This document shows, piece by piece, positions 35,039 through 43,330 of a stretch of 64,000 nucleotides of DNA. The position numbers and the translations under genes were made by a program. Source of the stretch: Clostridium formicaceticum (GTDB lineage: Bacteria > Bacillota > Clostridia > Peptostreptococcales > Natronincolaceae); contig NZ_CP017603.1 of assembly GCF_001854185.1 (NCBI RefSeq), positions 558,001 through 622,000 on the forward strand, read 5' to 3'. The notes beneath the pieces are model-generated. The model searched no databases. It saw nothing but the letters and a program-made list of their open reading frames with translations, and was not told where the DNA came from. The first letter of the stretch is position 1. Every line of letters starts with the position of its first letter.

Positions 35039-36061
35039 CTAATCGATGAGAGAATAAATGTATTGAGGCATTTTTAAAAGAGACATTTGTTTTTCCACAG
35101 CGCCTATGTCAAAAGCTACCTTCGGCATACCATAAACAACAGAGGAAGGTGCATCTTGTCCAATGGTCCTTGCTCCCTTTCGTCTCATAGCAAGCAGACC
35201 CTGGGCGCCATCATAGCCCATTCCGGTTAAAATTATTCCAATGCCTAAAGAACCGGCTTCCTTTGCAACAGATTTAAAGAGAATGTCTACAGAAGGGCAG
35301 TGGCCATTCACTTTTTCGTCTTTGAAACACTCTATTTTATATCTTCCTGCAACTTTCTTGATCCTCATATGCTGATCTCCCGGAGCAATAAAGACTTTTC
35401 CTTCTGTTATATAATCGCCACTCTGTGCTTCCTTAACAGAAAGGGCTATTGTGTTATTAAGTCTTTCTGCAAACATCCTAGAAAAAACTGGTGGAATATG
35501 TTGCACAATCACAATTCCTGGCATCTTCTCTGGAAAAGACTTTAATAGATGATAAATTGCCTCTGTACCCCCTGTAGAAGCGCCAATGGCAATAACTTTT
35601 TTCACATCTACTTCCTTCGTCTGTGATCCATGCCCTATAACAGCGTTTTCGGGTTGTAGAATTTTGGCATCTGCGGCAGTTATTATTTTTTCTATTAATT
35701 CATTGATAAATTTTTCTACATTTTTAGCAATACGCATATCAGGCTTACTTACAAAGTCAACCGCCCCCACCTTCATAGCATCAAATACCGCTTGGCTCAC
35801 AGTACTAACAACAATAGTAGGCAGGGGATATTGAGGTAGCAGCCTTCTTATAAATTCAATGCCATTCATTTTTGGCATTTCTACATCACAGGTCATTACA
35901 TCTGGTTTATATTTAAGAATTTTATCTCTTGCATCAAAGGGATCGGTAGCTGTAGCAACAACTTCTATAGATGGATCAGAAGAAATTCCTCTTGATAATA
36001 TTTCCCTAGACATGATGCTATCATCAACGATCAATACCTTGATTCTTTTCTTATGCCTCAT
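35039..36061 (-). CDS. cheB: Chemotaxis response regulator protein-glutamate methylesterase CheB
   Basis: 340 residues. REC domain in 1-125 (LIVDDSIMSREIL; Asp in VMTCDVEMPKMNG). Linker, then methylesterase with catalytic Ser in IGASTGGTEAI, His in IVQHIPPVFSRMFAERL and Asp in GMGYDGAQGLL. It removes methyl groups from chemoreceptors when phosphorylated by CheA, giving adaptation. The ribosome binding site is AAAGAGG. It lies just after cheR. Confidence 0.93.
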   Translation of the reverse strand: MRHKKRIKVLIVDDSIMSREILSRGISSDPSIEVVATATDPFDARDKILKYKPDVMTCDVEMPKMNGIEFIRRLLPQYPLPTIVVSTVSQAVFDAMKVGAVDFVSKPDMRIAKNVEKFINELIEKIITAADAKILQPENAVIGHGSQTKEVDVKKVIAIGASTGGTEAIYHLLKSFPEKMPGIVIVQHIPPVFSRMFAERLNNTIALSVKEAQSGDYITEGKVFIAPGDQHMRIKKVAGRYKIECFKDEKVNGHCPSVDILFKSVAKEAGSLGIGIILTGMGYDGAQGLLAMRRKGARTIGQDAPSSVVYGMPKVAFDIGAVEKQMSLLKMPQYIYSLID

Positions 36062-36077
36062 ATGTCACCTCTTTAAT

Positions 36078-36893
36078 TTATACCTTCCTATAAACAGCTG
36101 GCATAATATATTTGAATCTAGTCTCAGCCCTATGAATAGATTCTGCATGACCTATAAATAAATAGCCTCCAAATTCTATCTTATCGTAAAATTTGTTTAC
36201 TAACTCCATTTTGGTTTTATGATCAAAATAAATCATTACATTTCTACAAAAAATCACATGAAACTTCTTCTTAAAAGGAAAGACCGCATCCATGAGATTA
36301 AACCTTCTATAAATCACTTCATTCCTTATCGTATCTTTAAGAACAGCTTTTTCCCCATCTTGTTTTTTAAAATAAGTATTCCTCCAAGAAGAGGGCAAAG
36401 AAGCAAGCTCCTCATTGCTATAAATACCACACTTCGCCCTATCTAAAACCTTATTAGAAATATCCGTAGCTAAAATTTTTGCATCCCAAAATTTTTTCTC
36501 CTTTCCGAAGAATTCATCGATTATCATTGCCAAGGTATAAGGTTCTTCCCCTGAGGAACACCCTGCACTCCATATCCTCAAATCCTTGTCCCTCACTGTA
36601 CTTACAAGCGAAGGCAGCACCTTATCTCTAAAATAATAAAAGTGCTGAACTTCCCTCATAAAAAAGGTATGATTGGTGGTGATTTTATTGATTAATGTTG
36701 TTACTGCATGCCCTGATTGATCGGTGGTGATATACTCATAATACTGAGAAAAACTTTTAAAATTCTTCTGTGCCAGTACATTATATAACCTAGCTGTAAC
36801 AAGAGACTGTTTTTCTTTTTTCAGCCAAATCCCATAGTTTGCATAAATGTATTCTGTCAACTGTTTAAACTCTTTTTCTGTAATAGGAATCAT
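36078..36893 (-). CDS. cheR: Chemotaxis protein methyltransferase CheR
   Basis: About 271 residues from the ATG at 36893 after AGGTGGG. N-terminal helical domain, then the SAM-binding domain with IWSAGCSSGEEPYTLAMII, ILATDISNKVLDRAKCG and FCRNVMIYFDHKTK. It methylates glutamates of chemoreceptors, opposing CheB. The MCP encoded directly upstream has no C-terminal pentapeptide for CheR docking, so recognition must be direct. Confidence 0.93.
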   Translation of the reverse strand: MIPITEKEFKQLTEYIYANYGIWLKKEKQSLVTARLYNVLAQKNFKSFSQYYEYITTDQSGHAVTTLINKITTNHTFFMREVQHFYYFRDKVLPSLVSTVRDKDLRIWSAGCSSGEEPYTLAMIIDEFFGKEKKFWDAKILATDISNKVLDRAKCGIYSNEELASLPSSWRNTYFKKQDGEKAVLKDTIRNEVIYRRFNLMDAVFPFKKKFHVIFCRNVMIYFDHKTKMELVNKFYDKIEFGGYLFIGHAESIHRAETRFKYIMPAVYRKV

Positions 36894-36929
36894 CACTCCC
36901 ACCTACCTTTACTCCTTGCTGCGTATCTT

Positions 36930-38621
36930 TTAATATTTACCAAACTCTCCATCACTTAATGCTATCTTGGAGATGGTTTCTTGTCCGCTTCCCTTTTTTC
37001 TCTCCCTCATATCTTCCAATGCCTCTAGTATCTCTGGATTCATTTCTTCCATTCCTCTATAGGCAGTAGCCTTATTTCTTTTTAATTGAAACTTACTAAT
37101 TTGTTGTTTCAGAAGTTCTGCTTGACTAGCCAACTCTTCACTGGCAGCAGCACTCTCTTCTGCGGTAGCAGAGTTCGTTTGAATTACTTCTGATATTTGG
37201 CTAATACCTTGGCTCACTTGGTTAATCCCTGCATCCTGTTCATTAGAGGCAAGGGCTATATCCTTTACCAAATGAGCTACTTCTGCTACATCCTTTACAA
37301 TTTTATTTAAGGCAGCAGCAGTTTCATTTGCTATATTTGTACCACCCTCTACCTTTTTAATGGATCCTTCAATCATAGCCGTTGTCTCCTTAGCTGCATT
37401 GGCACTTCTAGCAGCAAGATTCCTCACCTCTTCCGCCACTACTGCAAATCCCTTACCATGCTGCCCTGCCCTGGCAGCTTCAACCGCTGCATTTAATGCA
37501 AGAATATTTGTCTGGAAGGCAATTTCGTCAATTACTTTAATGATTTTAGAAATATTACTGGAGGCATCATTAATTTCTTCCATGGCTTTGAGCATTTCCT
37601 GCATTTGATGATTCCCTTGCGTAGCATTTGATTCAGCAGTTTCTGCTAATTGATTTGCACTATCTGCATTCAGGGCATTTTGTCTGGTTTGAGCAGAAAT
37701 TTCTTCTAGGGAAGCTGTTAATTCTTCAATGGAACTTGCCTGTTCCGTAGCCCCTTCGGATAAGGCCATGCTGGAGTCCGACATTTGTTTGGAACCAGAT
37801 GCAACCTGCTCTGAAGCTGCACTGATATTTGTCATGACTTCATTGATATTTTCAGTCATGGTCCTAAAGGCCTCCGCTAATATGCCTACCTCATCTTTCG
37901 TATGTATATTGATCATGACATTAAGATCTCCTTCAGCAATTCGGTTGGCACCCTCTACGATTTCAGCAATCGGCTTGCTAATCTTATTAGCGATAAATAA
38001 CCCTAGTCCTATGGCCAGCAGTATTCCTAGAACAATGACAGCCATCATTATCATGGATTGCTTTCTGTAGTCTGCTGTATTTTGTTGAACCGTCAGGGCA
38101 GCAGTATTGATATTTTCTTCTATTAATCTTTCTATGCCTTGCTCTACCCTTTCTCTAGCTGCAGCAAATTCACCAATTCTTGCTTCTGCTTCTTCGAACC
38201 TTTCAGTTTGTATCATCCCTATATGTTCGGTTCGAATGTTTCGATAACTGGTAAGGTCATTCTTTAAGTCATTAAACAAACTTCTGACTTCATTTGATTG
38301 AATGGTGGATTCAAATTCAGTAAGAATCCTATTACTTTCTTCTGTTAAACGGTTTATTGTGTCTACTCTCTGCTGAAATCTTGACTTATCCCCTTCATAT
38401 AGCATTAAAAGATATTCCGACCGAACGCTAAGTACTGCTTTTTGAATTTGGGTTAATTGTTGTGCAGGTAGAAAATCGTTTTCATAGATCCCTCTTCCTC
38501 TGCTGTCAATAGTACGCATATTATTAATGCCTATGACGCCCACAACACCGATCAAAAGCGCTATGATAATAAAACTACTTACTAATTTTACCCTTATTTT
38601 TAAATTGCTTATCCATCTCAT
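36930..38621 (-). CDS. Methyl-accepting chemotaxis protein with 4HB sensor
   Basis: 563 residues. Membrane segments at about 13-31 and 190-210 flank a helical four-helix-bundle sensor with no obvious cache fold. HAMP follows (about 212-265; [22 protein letters not shown]). The cytoplasmic signalling tip reads [18 protein letters not shown]...[12 protein letters not shown]. Cotranscribed with cheA, cheW, cheR and cheB, so it is the dedicated receptor of this array. The signal is unknown. Confidence 0.92.
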   Translation of the reverse strand: MRWISNLKIRVKLVSSFIIIALLIGVVGVIGINNMRTIDSRGRGIYENDFLPAQQLTQIQKAVLSVRSEYLLMLYEGDKSRFQQRVDTINRLTEESNRILTEFESTIQSNEVRSLFNDLKNDLTSYRNIRTEHIGMIQTERFEEAEARIGEFAAARERVEQGIERLIEENINTAALTVQQNTADYRKQSMIMMAVIVLGILLAIGLGLFIANKISKPIAEIVEGANRIAEGDLNVMINIHTKDEVGILAEAFRTMTENINEVMTNISAASEQVASGSKQMSDSSMALSEGATEQASSIEELTASLEEISAQTRQNALNADSANQLAETAESNATQGNHQMQEMLKAMEEINDASSNISKIIKVIDEIAFQTNILALNAAVEAARAGQHGKGFAVVAEEVRNLAARSANAAKETTAMIEGSIKKVEGGTNIANETAAALNKIVKDVAEVAHLVKDIALASNEQDAGINQVSQGISQISEVIQTNSATAEESAAASEELASQAELLKQQISKFQLKRNKATAYRGMEEMNPEILEALEDMRERKKGSGQETISKIALSDGEFGKY

Positions 38622-38639
38622 TCTTTACTCCCCCTTGAA

Positions 38640-39128
38640 TTATTGAATACTTGCTAGGTTTTCTGTTTCTTCATTGCTTAAAAGTTCATCACAGTCCAAG
38701 ATAAGCTTTACTTCGCTATCTACCTTCCCTATTGCTCTAATATATTTATTGCTCTCTCCATTTAACTGGGGCGGCTGAAGAATATTCTCTTCAGAAATAG
38801 AAAGCACTTCTGATACAGTATCAACAATCATTCCTACGGATATATCCTTAACGTCAATAACGATAATGCAAGTCCTATCATTGTATTCTCGGAAGGGTTT
38901 TTTAAATCGAAGTCTTACATCCATCACGGGAATGATCTTGCCCCTTAGATTAATAATTCCCTTGATATACTCAGGAAGCTGTGGAATCTCTGTTATCAGT
39001 TGTATTCCTATGATTTCAATAACATACTTTATATCGATTCCATAAAATTCATTTCCTAAAGAAAATGTTAGAAACTTATCCTTTTGGGTATCCTCCTCTG
39101 CGATTTCCTGCGCTAAATTTTCTGCCAT
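38640..39128 (-). CDS. cheW: Chemotaxis coupling protein CheW
   Basis: About 162 residues from the ATG at 39128, 8 nt after GAGGGG; an in-frame start at 39146 overlaps the cheA stop. Typical CheW fold: FLTFSLGNEFYGIDIKYVIEIIG, IKGIINLRGKIIPVMDVRLRF, TCIIVIDVKD and GMIVDTVSEVLSI. It links the receptors to CheA. It sits between cheA and mcp in the operon. Confidence 0.93.
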   Translation of the reverse strand: MAENLAQEIAEEDTQKDKFLTFSLGNEFYGIDIKYVIEIIGIQLITEIPQLPEYIKGIINLRGKIIPVMDVRLRFKKPFREYNDRTCIIVIDVKDISVGMIVDTVSEVLSISEENILQPPQLNGESNKYIRAIGKVDSEVKLILDCDELLSNEETENLASIQ

Positions 39129-39142
39129 CCCTACATCCCCTC

Positions 39143-41224
39143 TCATTTTATAAAATTATTCTCATCCTTCCCTTTGCGCTTGAAGTTAATAAGACCTGCT
39201 ATATCAAGAATCAAACTAATGTTCCCATCCCCTAGCAATGTACATCCCGCCAATCCTCCAATCTTTTTAATGTTTTTTATGTAGGTAGGAAGTGGTTTGA
39301 CAACCACCTGCTGCTGACCTAATAGTTCATCTGCAAAAATACATACGCTTTTATCATCCTGCTCCACCATAATCAAAATTCCTTCAGTGAGCTTCTCCGT
39401 TTCCGTTTTTAGACCATATATCTGATGAAGCCGAAGAATTGGATAACATTGGCTTCGAATCATAATCATTTCATTGCCATCAGGGTCTTTTATAATATCC
39501 TCCTCTTTTGGCCTAAAGGATTCCTTAATATTCATGATGGGTAAGGTGTACCTGGAAGTACCTACTCTAATGTTCATGCCATCTATGATTGCTAAAGTGA
39601 TGGGAATTTTTAAGGTAATTATCGTGCCTTTGTCCTCTATACTGTCTACGGATATAGAACCACCAATCGTTTCAATGTTTTTCGTCACGACATCCATTCC
39701 CACACCCCTACCAGAAAATTCTGTTATACTATCTTTGGTAGAGAAACCAGGCAACAATATGAGATTATAGATTTCCCTATCCCTCATTTCGTCTTCTACC
39801 TTAGATAATAGTCCATTTTCTTTCGCTCTTTGAAGAATTTTATGTTTATTCAAGCCCTTTCCATCATCCTTTACGATAACCAGCACATCACTGCCAGCAT
39901 TTTTCGCTTCCAGTGTGACAATAGCCCGTGGTGCTTTACCTTTTTTCTCCCTTTCTTCAGGGGTCTCAATACCATGATCAATAGCATTTCGTACAAGATG
40001 CATCAAAGGGTCAGAAATGTGCTCTATAATATTTTTATCTACTTCAGTCTCTTCACCAATAATCTCCAGAACGACTTCCTTATCAAGCTTTTTAGACATA
40101 TCCCTCACAATACGGTGCATTTTGTGGAAAGTAGCCGAAAGAGACACCATGCGAATCGACATCACCACATCCTGCAACTCATTGGTGATTTTATGAAGCT
40201 GCGCTGCAGCTTTATGAAAATTATCAAGATTCAAATCTCGCAAATCAGGATTTTGTATAACCATTGCCTCTGCAATCACCATTTCTCCCATTAAGTCCAT
40301 AAGTTTGTCTAACTTTGTCACACTTACACTAATCATGTTTTGCTGTGTAGCAGTGTTTTTTGTCTCTTTTTCCTGCAACTTTGGTACTTTAATGACCTGG
40401 TCCTCTAATAGAATATTTTTAGGTTCTACAGAGGAATAAAATTCTTCATCGTCCTGTAGCTCGGTAAGCTGTAATTCCTTAAGGAAGATGGTCTGCATAA
40501 GAAGTTCATACACTTCTTCATAAGTTTTATTTGTCTTTAACAAAAGTTTAAAACCCTTTTCTCTAATCACTTCACTACTATTATTATTGTCGATAATGTC
40601 CTGTGGAAAATGACAAAATTCTTGCGTGATCTCCTGAATATTGTGGATCACAGTATAGGCCCGTATGTTTTCCATTTCACAACCTTCCTCAAAGTGTATG
40701 ATTGCTCGAAACACATTGGTATTAAAAGGAGCTGCTATCTTCTCCTGTCGAATATAGTATTGCTGCTTTCTATCAGCATTTTTCTGTACTTCTTCAACTT
40801 GCGAAAAGGAATTCTCTTGTTTTAGAAGCGCTAAAAAATCCTCTATATTACCAATAAGGATCGATGCGTCGCCATTCGCATCATCCCCATTTTTGATTTT
40901 TTCTATTTCTACCTTAATAAAATCAACACCCTCTAGGACTAAATCACAAAGCATAGAACAATCAAGCTGCTGAAGCTTTTCTTCCCGCAAAAAAAAGAAT
41001 AGATCTTCAATAGAATGGGCAAGTGCAGAAATATTATTAAATAACATCATGGCAGAAGAACCTTTAATGGTGTGCATGATACGAAAAATTTCATTAATAT
41101 CAGCTTCGTTATAACAGCTTGCCTTTTCACTACATAAAATGGACTGCTCAAGCTGTGTTATAAGCTGAACGGTTTCGAATATAAACATGTCCAACATAGG
41201 TTCATAATAAGACTGATCGGACAA
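39143..41224 (-). CDS. cheA: Chemotaxis sensor histidine kinase CheA
   Basis: 693 residues, apparently from a TTG start (TTGTCCGATCAG) 7 nt after AGGGGGCG; no better ATG is near. HPt domain with His in IMHTIKGSSAMM near residue 51. A diverged middle region (about 160-270) stands where P2 would be. Dimerisation helices, then HATPase (HLVRNAIDHGIE, DDGKGL, GRGVGMDVV) and a C-terminal CheW-like domain. First gene of the cluster and source of phosphate for CheB and the CheY-like protein. Confidence 0.92.
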   Translation of the reverse strand: MSDQSYYEPMLDMFIFETVQLITQLEQSILCSEKASCYNEADINEIFRIMHTIKGSSAMMLFNNISALAHSIEDLFFFLREEKLQQLDCSMLCDLVLEGVDFIKVEIEKIKNGDDANGDASILIGNIEDFLALLKQENSFSQVEEVQKNADRKQQYYIRQEKIAAPFNTNVFRAIIHFEEGCEMENIRAYTVIHNIQEITQEFCHFPQDIIDNNNSSEVIREKGFKLLLKTNKTYEEVYELLMQTIFLKELQLTELQDDEEFYSSVEPKNILLEDQVIKVPKLQEKETKNTATQQNMISVSVTKLDKLMDLMGEMVIAEAMVIQNPDLRDLNLDNFHKAAAQLHKITNELQDVVMSIRMVSLSATFHKMHRIVRDMSKKLDKEVVLEIIGEETEVDKNIIEHISDPLMHLVRNAIDHGIETPEEREKKGKAPRAIVTLEAKNAGSDVLVIVKDDGKGLNKHKILQRAKENGLLSKVEDEMRDREIYNLILLPGFSTKDSITEFSGRGVGMDVVTKNIETIGGSISVDSIEDKGTIITLKIPITLAIIDGMNIRVGTSRYTLPIMNIKESFRPKEEDIIKDPDGNEMIMIRSQCYPILRLHQIYGLKTETEKLTEGILIMVEQDDKSVCIFADELLGQQQVVVKPLPTYIKNIKKIGGLAGCTLLGDGNISLILDIAGLINFKRKGKDENNFIK

Positions 41225-41326
41225 AACAATCGCCCCCTAGCGTTATTTTTTATATCTATATCACAAGCATTAACTTAACCTTGTTATTTCCAAAATTCCC
41301 TCATGCACTGTCATTTTCTTAATTCT

Positions 41327-41395
41327 AAGATCCTTCGACTCCGCTTTGCTCCCCTCAGGATGACAAATTATGGCTTAAGTTAACACTAAAATTAC
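41327..41395 (+). repeat. Interspersed repeat R2, copy b
   Basis: Contains AAGATCCTTCGACTCCGC, CTCCCCTCAGGATGACA and then AAATTATGGCTTAAGTTAACA. The last part matches the minus strand at 11195-11240 in front of citG. The GATCCTTCG...TCAGGATGAC arms are mutually complementary, like dispersed palindromic units known from many bacteria. It lies in the 190-bp gap between cheA and the TetR gene. Confidence 0.7.
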
Positions 41396-41414
41396 GTTTC
41401 ATTTTATTTACAAA

Positions 41415-42008
41415 TTAATTTGCAGCGTACTTAATAAAAACATCTAAAATCATTTTTAATGTTGATAGAACTTGCTCCTTTAGAGAAAAACTATATCTCT
41501 CCATCCGCCACTTTAAGCAGATTGTTCTATAAGAACCAACCATTATTATTGCTAACTTTTCAGCATCGACATCAAAAGAGATAGCCCCTTCTTCTTGCGC
41601 TTCCCTGACGAACCTCTCCATTGCCTTAATACGAGTAATAAAAATTTTCTTTATTGTTCCAGCCAGCTCAGAATTATTGTTCAATATATCGTATACTTGT
41701 GTAATAGCTGTGATCGCAGGATAGTTTTCATAATAGGTAGTATAAGCCTGTATAAAGTAATTAATCGCTTCAACCCCTCTTATTTTTTTGAGCTCAATAG
41801 ATTTAATAATATCTTCATCATATTGCGAGTAATGATCTAACACCGCAAGAATTAACTGATTTTTGCTTCCAAAATGTTTGAATATAGTACTTTCTGATAT
41901 CCCTTGTCTTCTCGCTACCTCTCTGGTTGAAAACCCCTGTATGCCATACTCATCTATCACTTCAATGGTAGAGAGAATAATTCTTTCTTTTCTGTGTAAC
42001 AATTCCAA
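41415..42008 (-). CDS. TetR/AcrR family transcriptional regulator
   Basis: About 197 residues from a TTG at 42008, correctly spaced from GGAGGTG; a GTG at 42020 lies within that site. N-terminal helix-turn-helix GFSTREVARRQGISESTIFKHFGSKNQLILAVLDHY. The C-terminal ligand domain is helical and not recognisable. No obvious target gene is adjacent: the flanking genes are cheA and a thioredoxin, both divided from it by other elements. An 18-bp operator-like palindrome lies 19 bp upstream. Confidence 0.85.
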   Translation of the reverse strand: MELLHRKERIILSTIEVIDEYGIQGFSTREVARRQGISESTIFKHFGSKNQLILAVLDHYSQYDEDIIKSIELKKIRGVEAINYFIQAYTTYYENYPAITAITQVYDILNNNSELAGTIKKIFITRIKAMERFVREAQEEGAISFDVDAEKLAIIMVGSYRTICLKWRMERYSFSLKEQVLSTLKMILDVFIKYAAN

Positions 42009-42026
42009 TATGTATCTCACCTCCGA

Positions 42027-42044
42027 AGTAAGTAACTACTCACT
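42027..42044. promoter_or_regulatory. Candidate TetR operator
   Basis: AGTAAGTA-AC-TACTCACT: an 18-bp palindrome with 7 of 8 arm positions matching. It lies just upstream of the tetR start, where self-repression is usual for this family. Confidence 0.45.
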
Positions 42045-42133
42045 CTCTTTAAATTTATTGTACATGGGGAAACATTTTTTGTCAATTATTGTATTTTTTT
42101 CTTTTATTACGTAAAAATTTGTATATTATTAAA

Positions 42134-42172
42134 AAATAAAGGACTTGTGTTTCGAACACAAGTCCTTTATTT
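42134..42172 (-). terminator. Terminator between thioredoxin and tetR
   Basis: An 18-bp perfect stem (42134-42151 with 42155-42172) with a 3-nt loop, followed on the minus strand by a T-rich run. It serves the thioredoxin gene about 190 bp upstream and may also work on the plus strand. The rest of the gap 42045-42357 holds nothing I can assign. Confidence 0.85.
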
Positions 42173-42357
42173 CTTAATAAGGCAGATAAAAAAAGTTTAA
42201 TTCAGTTGTACAATGAATTAATGTAGTGGCAAAACTCAAATATACACCCTTGTTTTATTCCAAGGATTTACAATGCTAAAAGGCCTTCCAGCGAAAAAAT
42301 TCTAAGCATTGCATAAATCCAGTAAAATATTTAATTTTTCAAGAAAAATTACTTCTA

Positions 42358-42687
42358 CTAATCCCAATAGATAAACTTCCTGATCATTGCTTCGATATTT
42401 TCAGGCGTAGCATTCTCATTTGTTAATTCTTCTAATTTTACACCTCTGCCATAAACAGCAATTGTAGGTAGGCCCAGCACTTTCTCCTTAATAGCAAGTC
42501 TTCTAGCCTTTGTAGTTTCTAATTTACAGAATTTCATATTGTCTTTGTACTTCTCCGCCAGTTCTATGATAGAAGGCATTAAGGCTTTGCAGGGCTCACA
42601 GCTTTCACTCCAATAATCCACCAAAACAAAGCCATCAGCTTCTAGCACTTCTGCTTGAAAATTATCTTTATCTACTTCTAACAACAT
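42358..42687 (-). CDS. Thioredoxin family protein, glycine-reductase type (CEPC active site)
   Basis: 109 residues. Thioredoxin fold with the unusual active site WSESCEPCKAL in place of WCGPC, the cis-Pro in GLPTIAVYG, and a CKLETTKARRLA segment. From memory this matches thioredoxins encoded in clostridial glycine/sarcosine/betaine reductase operons. No grd gene is near, so it stands alone here between terminators. It would reduce disulfides or selenoprotein partners of an amino acid reductase. AAAAGGAG precedes the ATG. Confidence 0.85.
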   Translation of the reverse strand: MLLEVDKDNFQAEVLEADGFVLVDYWSESCEPCKALMPSIIELAEKYKDNMKFCKLETTKARRLAIKEKVLGLPTIAVYGRGVKLEELTNENATPENIEAMIRKFIYWD

Positions 42688-42850
42688 CTTTCTCAGCTCC
42701 TTTTCTTATAGTTTTTAGAAACTTTCTTCTTAATCCAGTTATAAAATTAAATTACACTATGTAATGCTTAGGTTATAGATATATAATTTTTTGTTTTTAT
42801 AAGATTTCAAATATTTATATATCATATAATTTAAACCTTGTCAACTACAG

Positions 42851-42900
42851 TAATAAAATGAGATTAAATTTAGAGGAATCTTAGCAATAGACCGAAGAAA
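42851..42900 (+). repeat. Interspersed repeat R1, copy d (short form)
   Basis: TAATAAAATGAGATTAAATT followed by GGAATCTTAGCAATAGACCGAAG: both ends of the R1 element joined with the middle missing. This helps define the element's boundaries. It lies upstream of the csoR promoter. Confidence 0.55.
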
Positions 42901-42952
42901 GAGAATAAGTTTCCTAGCTTTTTCTTTTAGGTATAATTATACTTTATCAGTG

Positions 42953-42981
42953 TTGACACTTATTGGATAATGAATTACAAT
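42953..42981 (+). promoter_or_regulatory. csoR: csoR promoter
   Basis: TTGACA (42953-42958) and TACAAT (42976-42981) with a 17-bp spacer, close to the sigma-A consensus. Transcription would begin near 42988, right at the GC-rich operator-like sequence. A second TATAAT at 42932-42937 has no good -35. Confidence 0.7.
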
Positions 42982-42987
42982 TTAATC

Positions 42988-43015
42988 ATGCCCCATGGGG
43001 GGATAGGGGATATAA
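42988..43015 (+). promoter_or_regulatory. Candidate CsoR operator
   Basis: ATGCCCCATGGGGGGATAGG within an otherwise AT-rich region. G and C tracts flanked by AT are typical of CsoR-family operators. It covers the likely transcription start of csoR and the P-type ATPase gene, fitting metal-relieved autorepression. Confidence 0.5.
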
Positions 43016-43028
43016 AGGAGGTGAAACC

Positions 43029-43295
43029 TTGGCTGATTGTTATGATATAAAAAGTGTTTGTAATCGACTGTCAAAAATAGAAGGTCATGTGAAAGGTATT
43101 AAAAAGATGGTAGAAGAAAAAAGGCCTTGTGAAGATATCCTTACGCAAATAGCTGCTATTGAATCTGCCATACACAGAGTTGGTCAGATTGTCTTAGAAG
43201 ATCACTTAAAAGGCTGTGTCATCAATGGGATTAAAGAAGGCAAAGAGGAGGAAACGATAAAAAAATTAAAATCTGCTCTCAGTAAGTTTATTTAA
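43029..43295 (+). CDS. csoR: CsoR family metal-sensing transcriptional repressor
   Basis: 88 residues from a TTG at 43029 after a very strong AAAGGAGG. An earlier in-frame TTG (42963) would lie in the operator and is rejected. All-helical DUF156 fold. Metal ligands in the Cys-His-Cys pattern of copper-type CsoR: Cys in KRPCEDIL, His in LEDHLKGC and Cys of the same motif. It would release DNA on binding Cu(I) and so induce the following P-type ATPase. Nickel or other metals are less likely with this ligand set. Confidence 0.85.
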   Translation: MADCYDIKSVCNRLSKIEGHVKGIKKMVEEKRPCEDILTQIAAIESAIHRVGQIVLEDHLKGCVINGIKEGKEEETIKKLKSALSKFI

Positions 43296-43330
43296 AACTA
43301 CATTGTGAATGTGATAAGGGGGATATCCAT

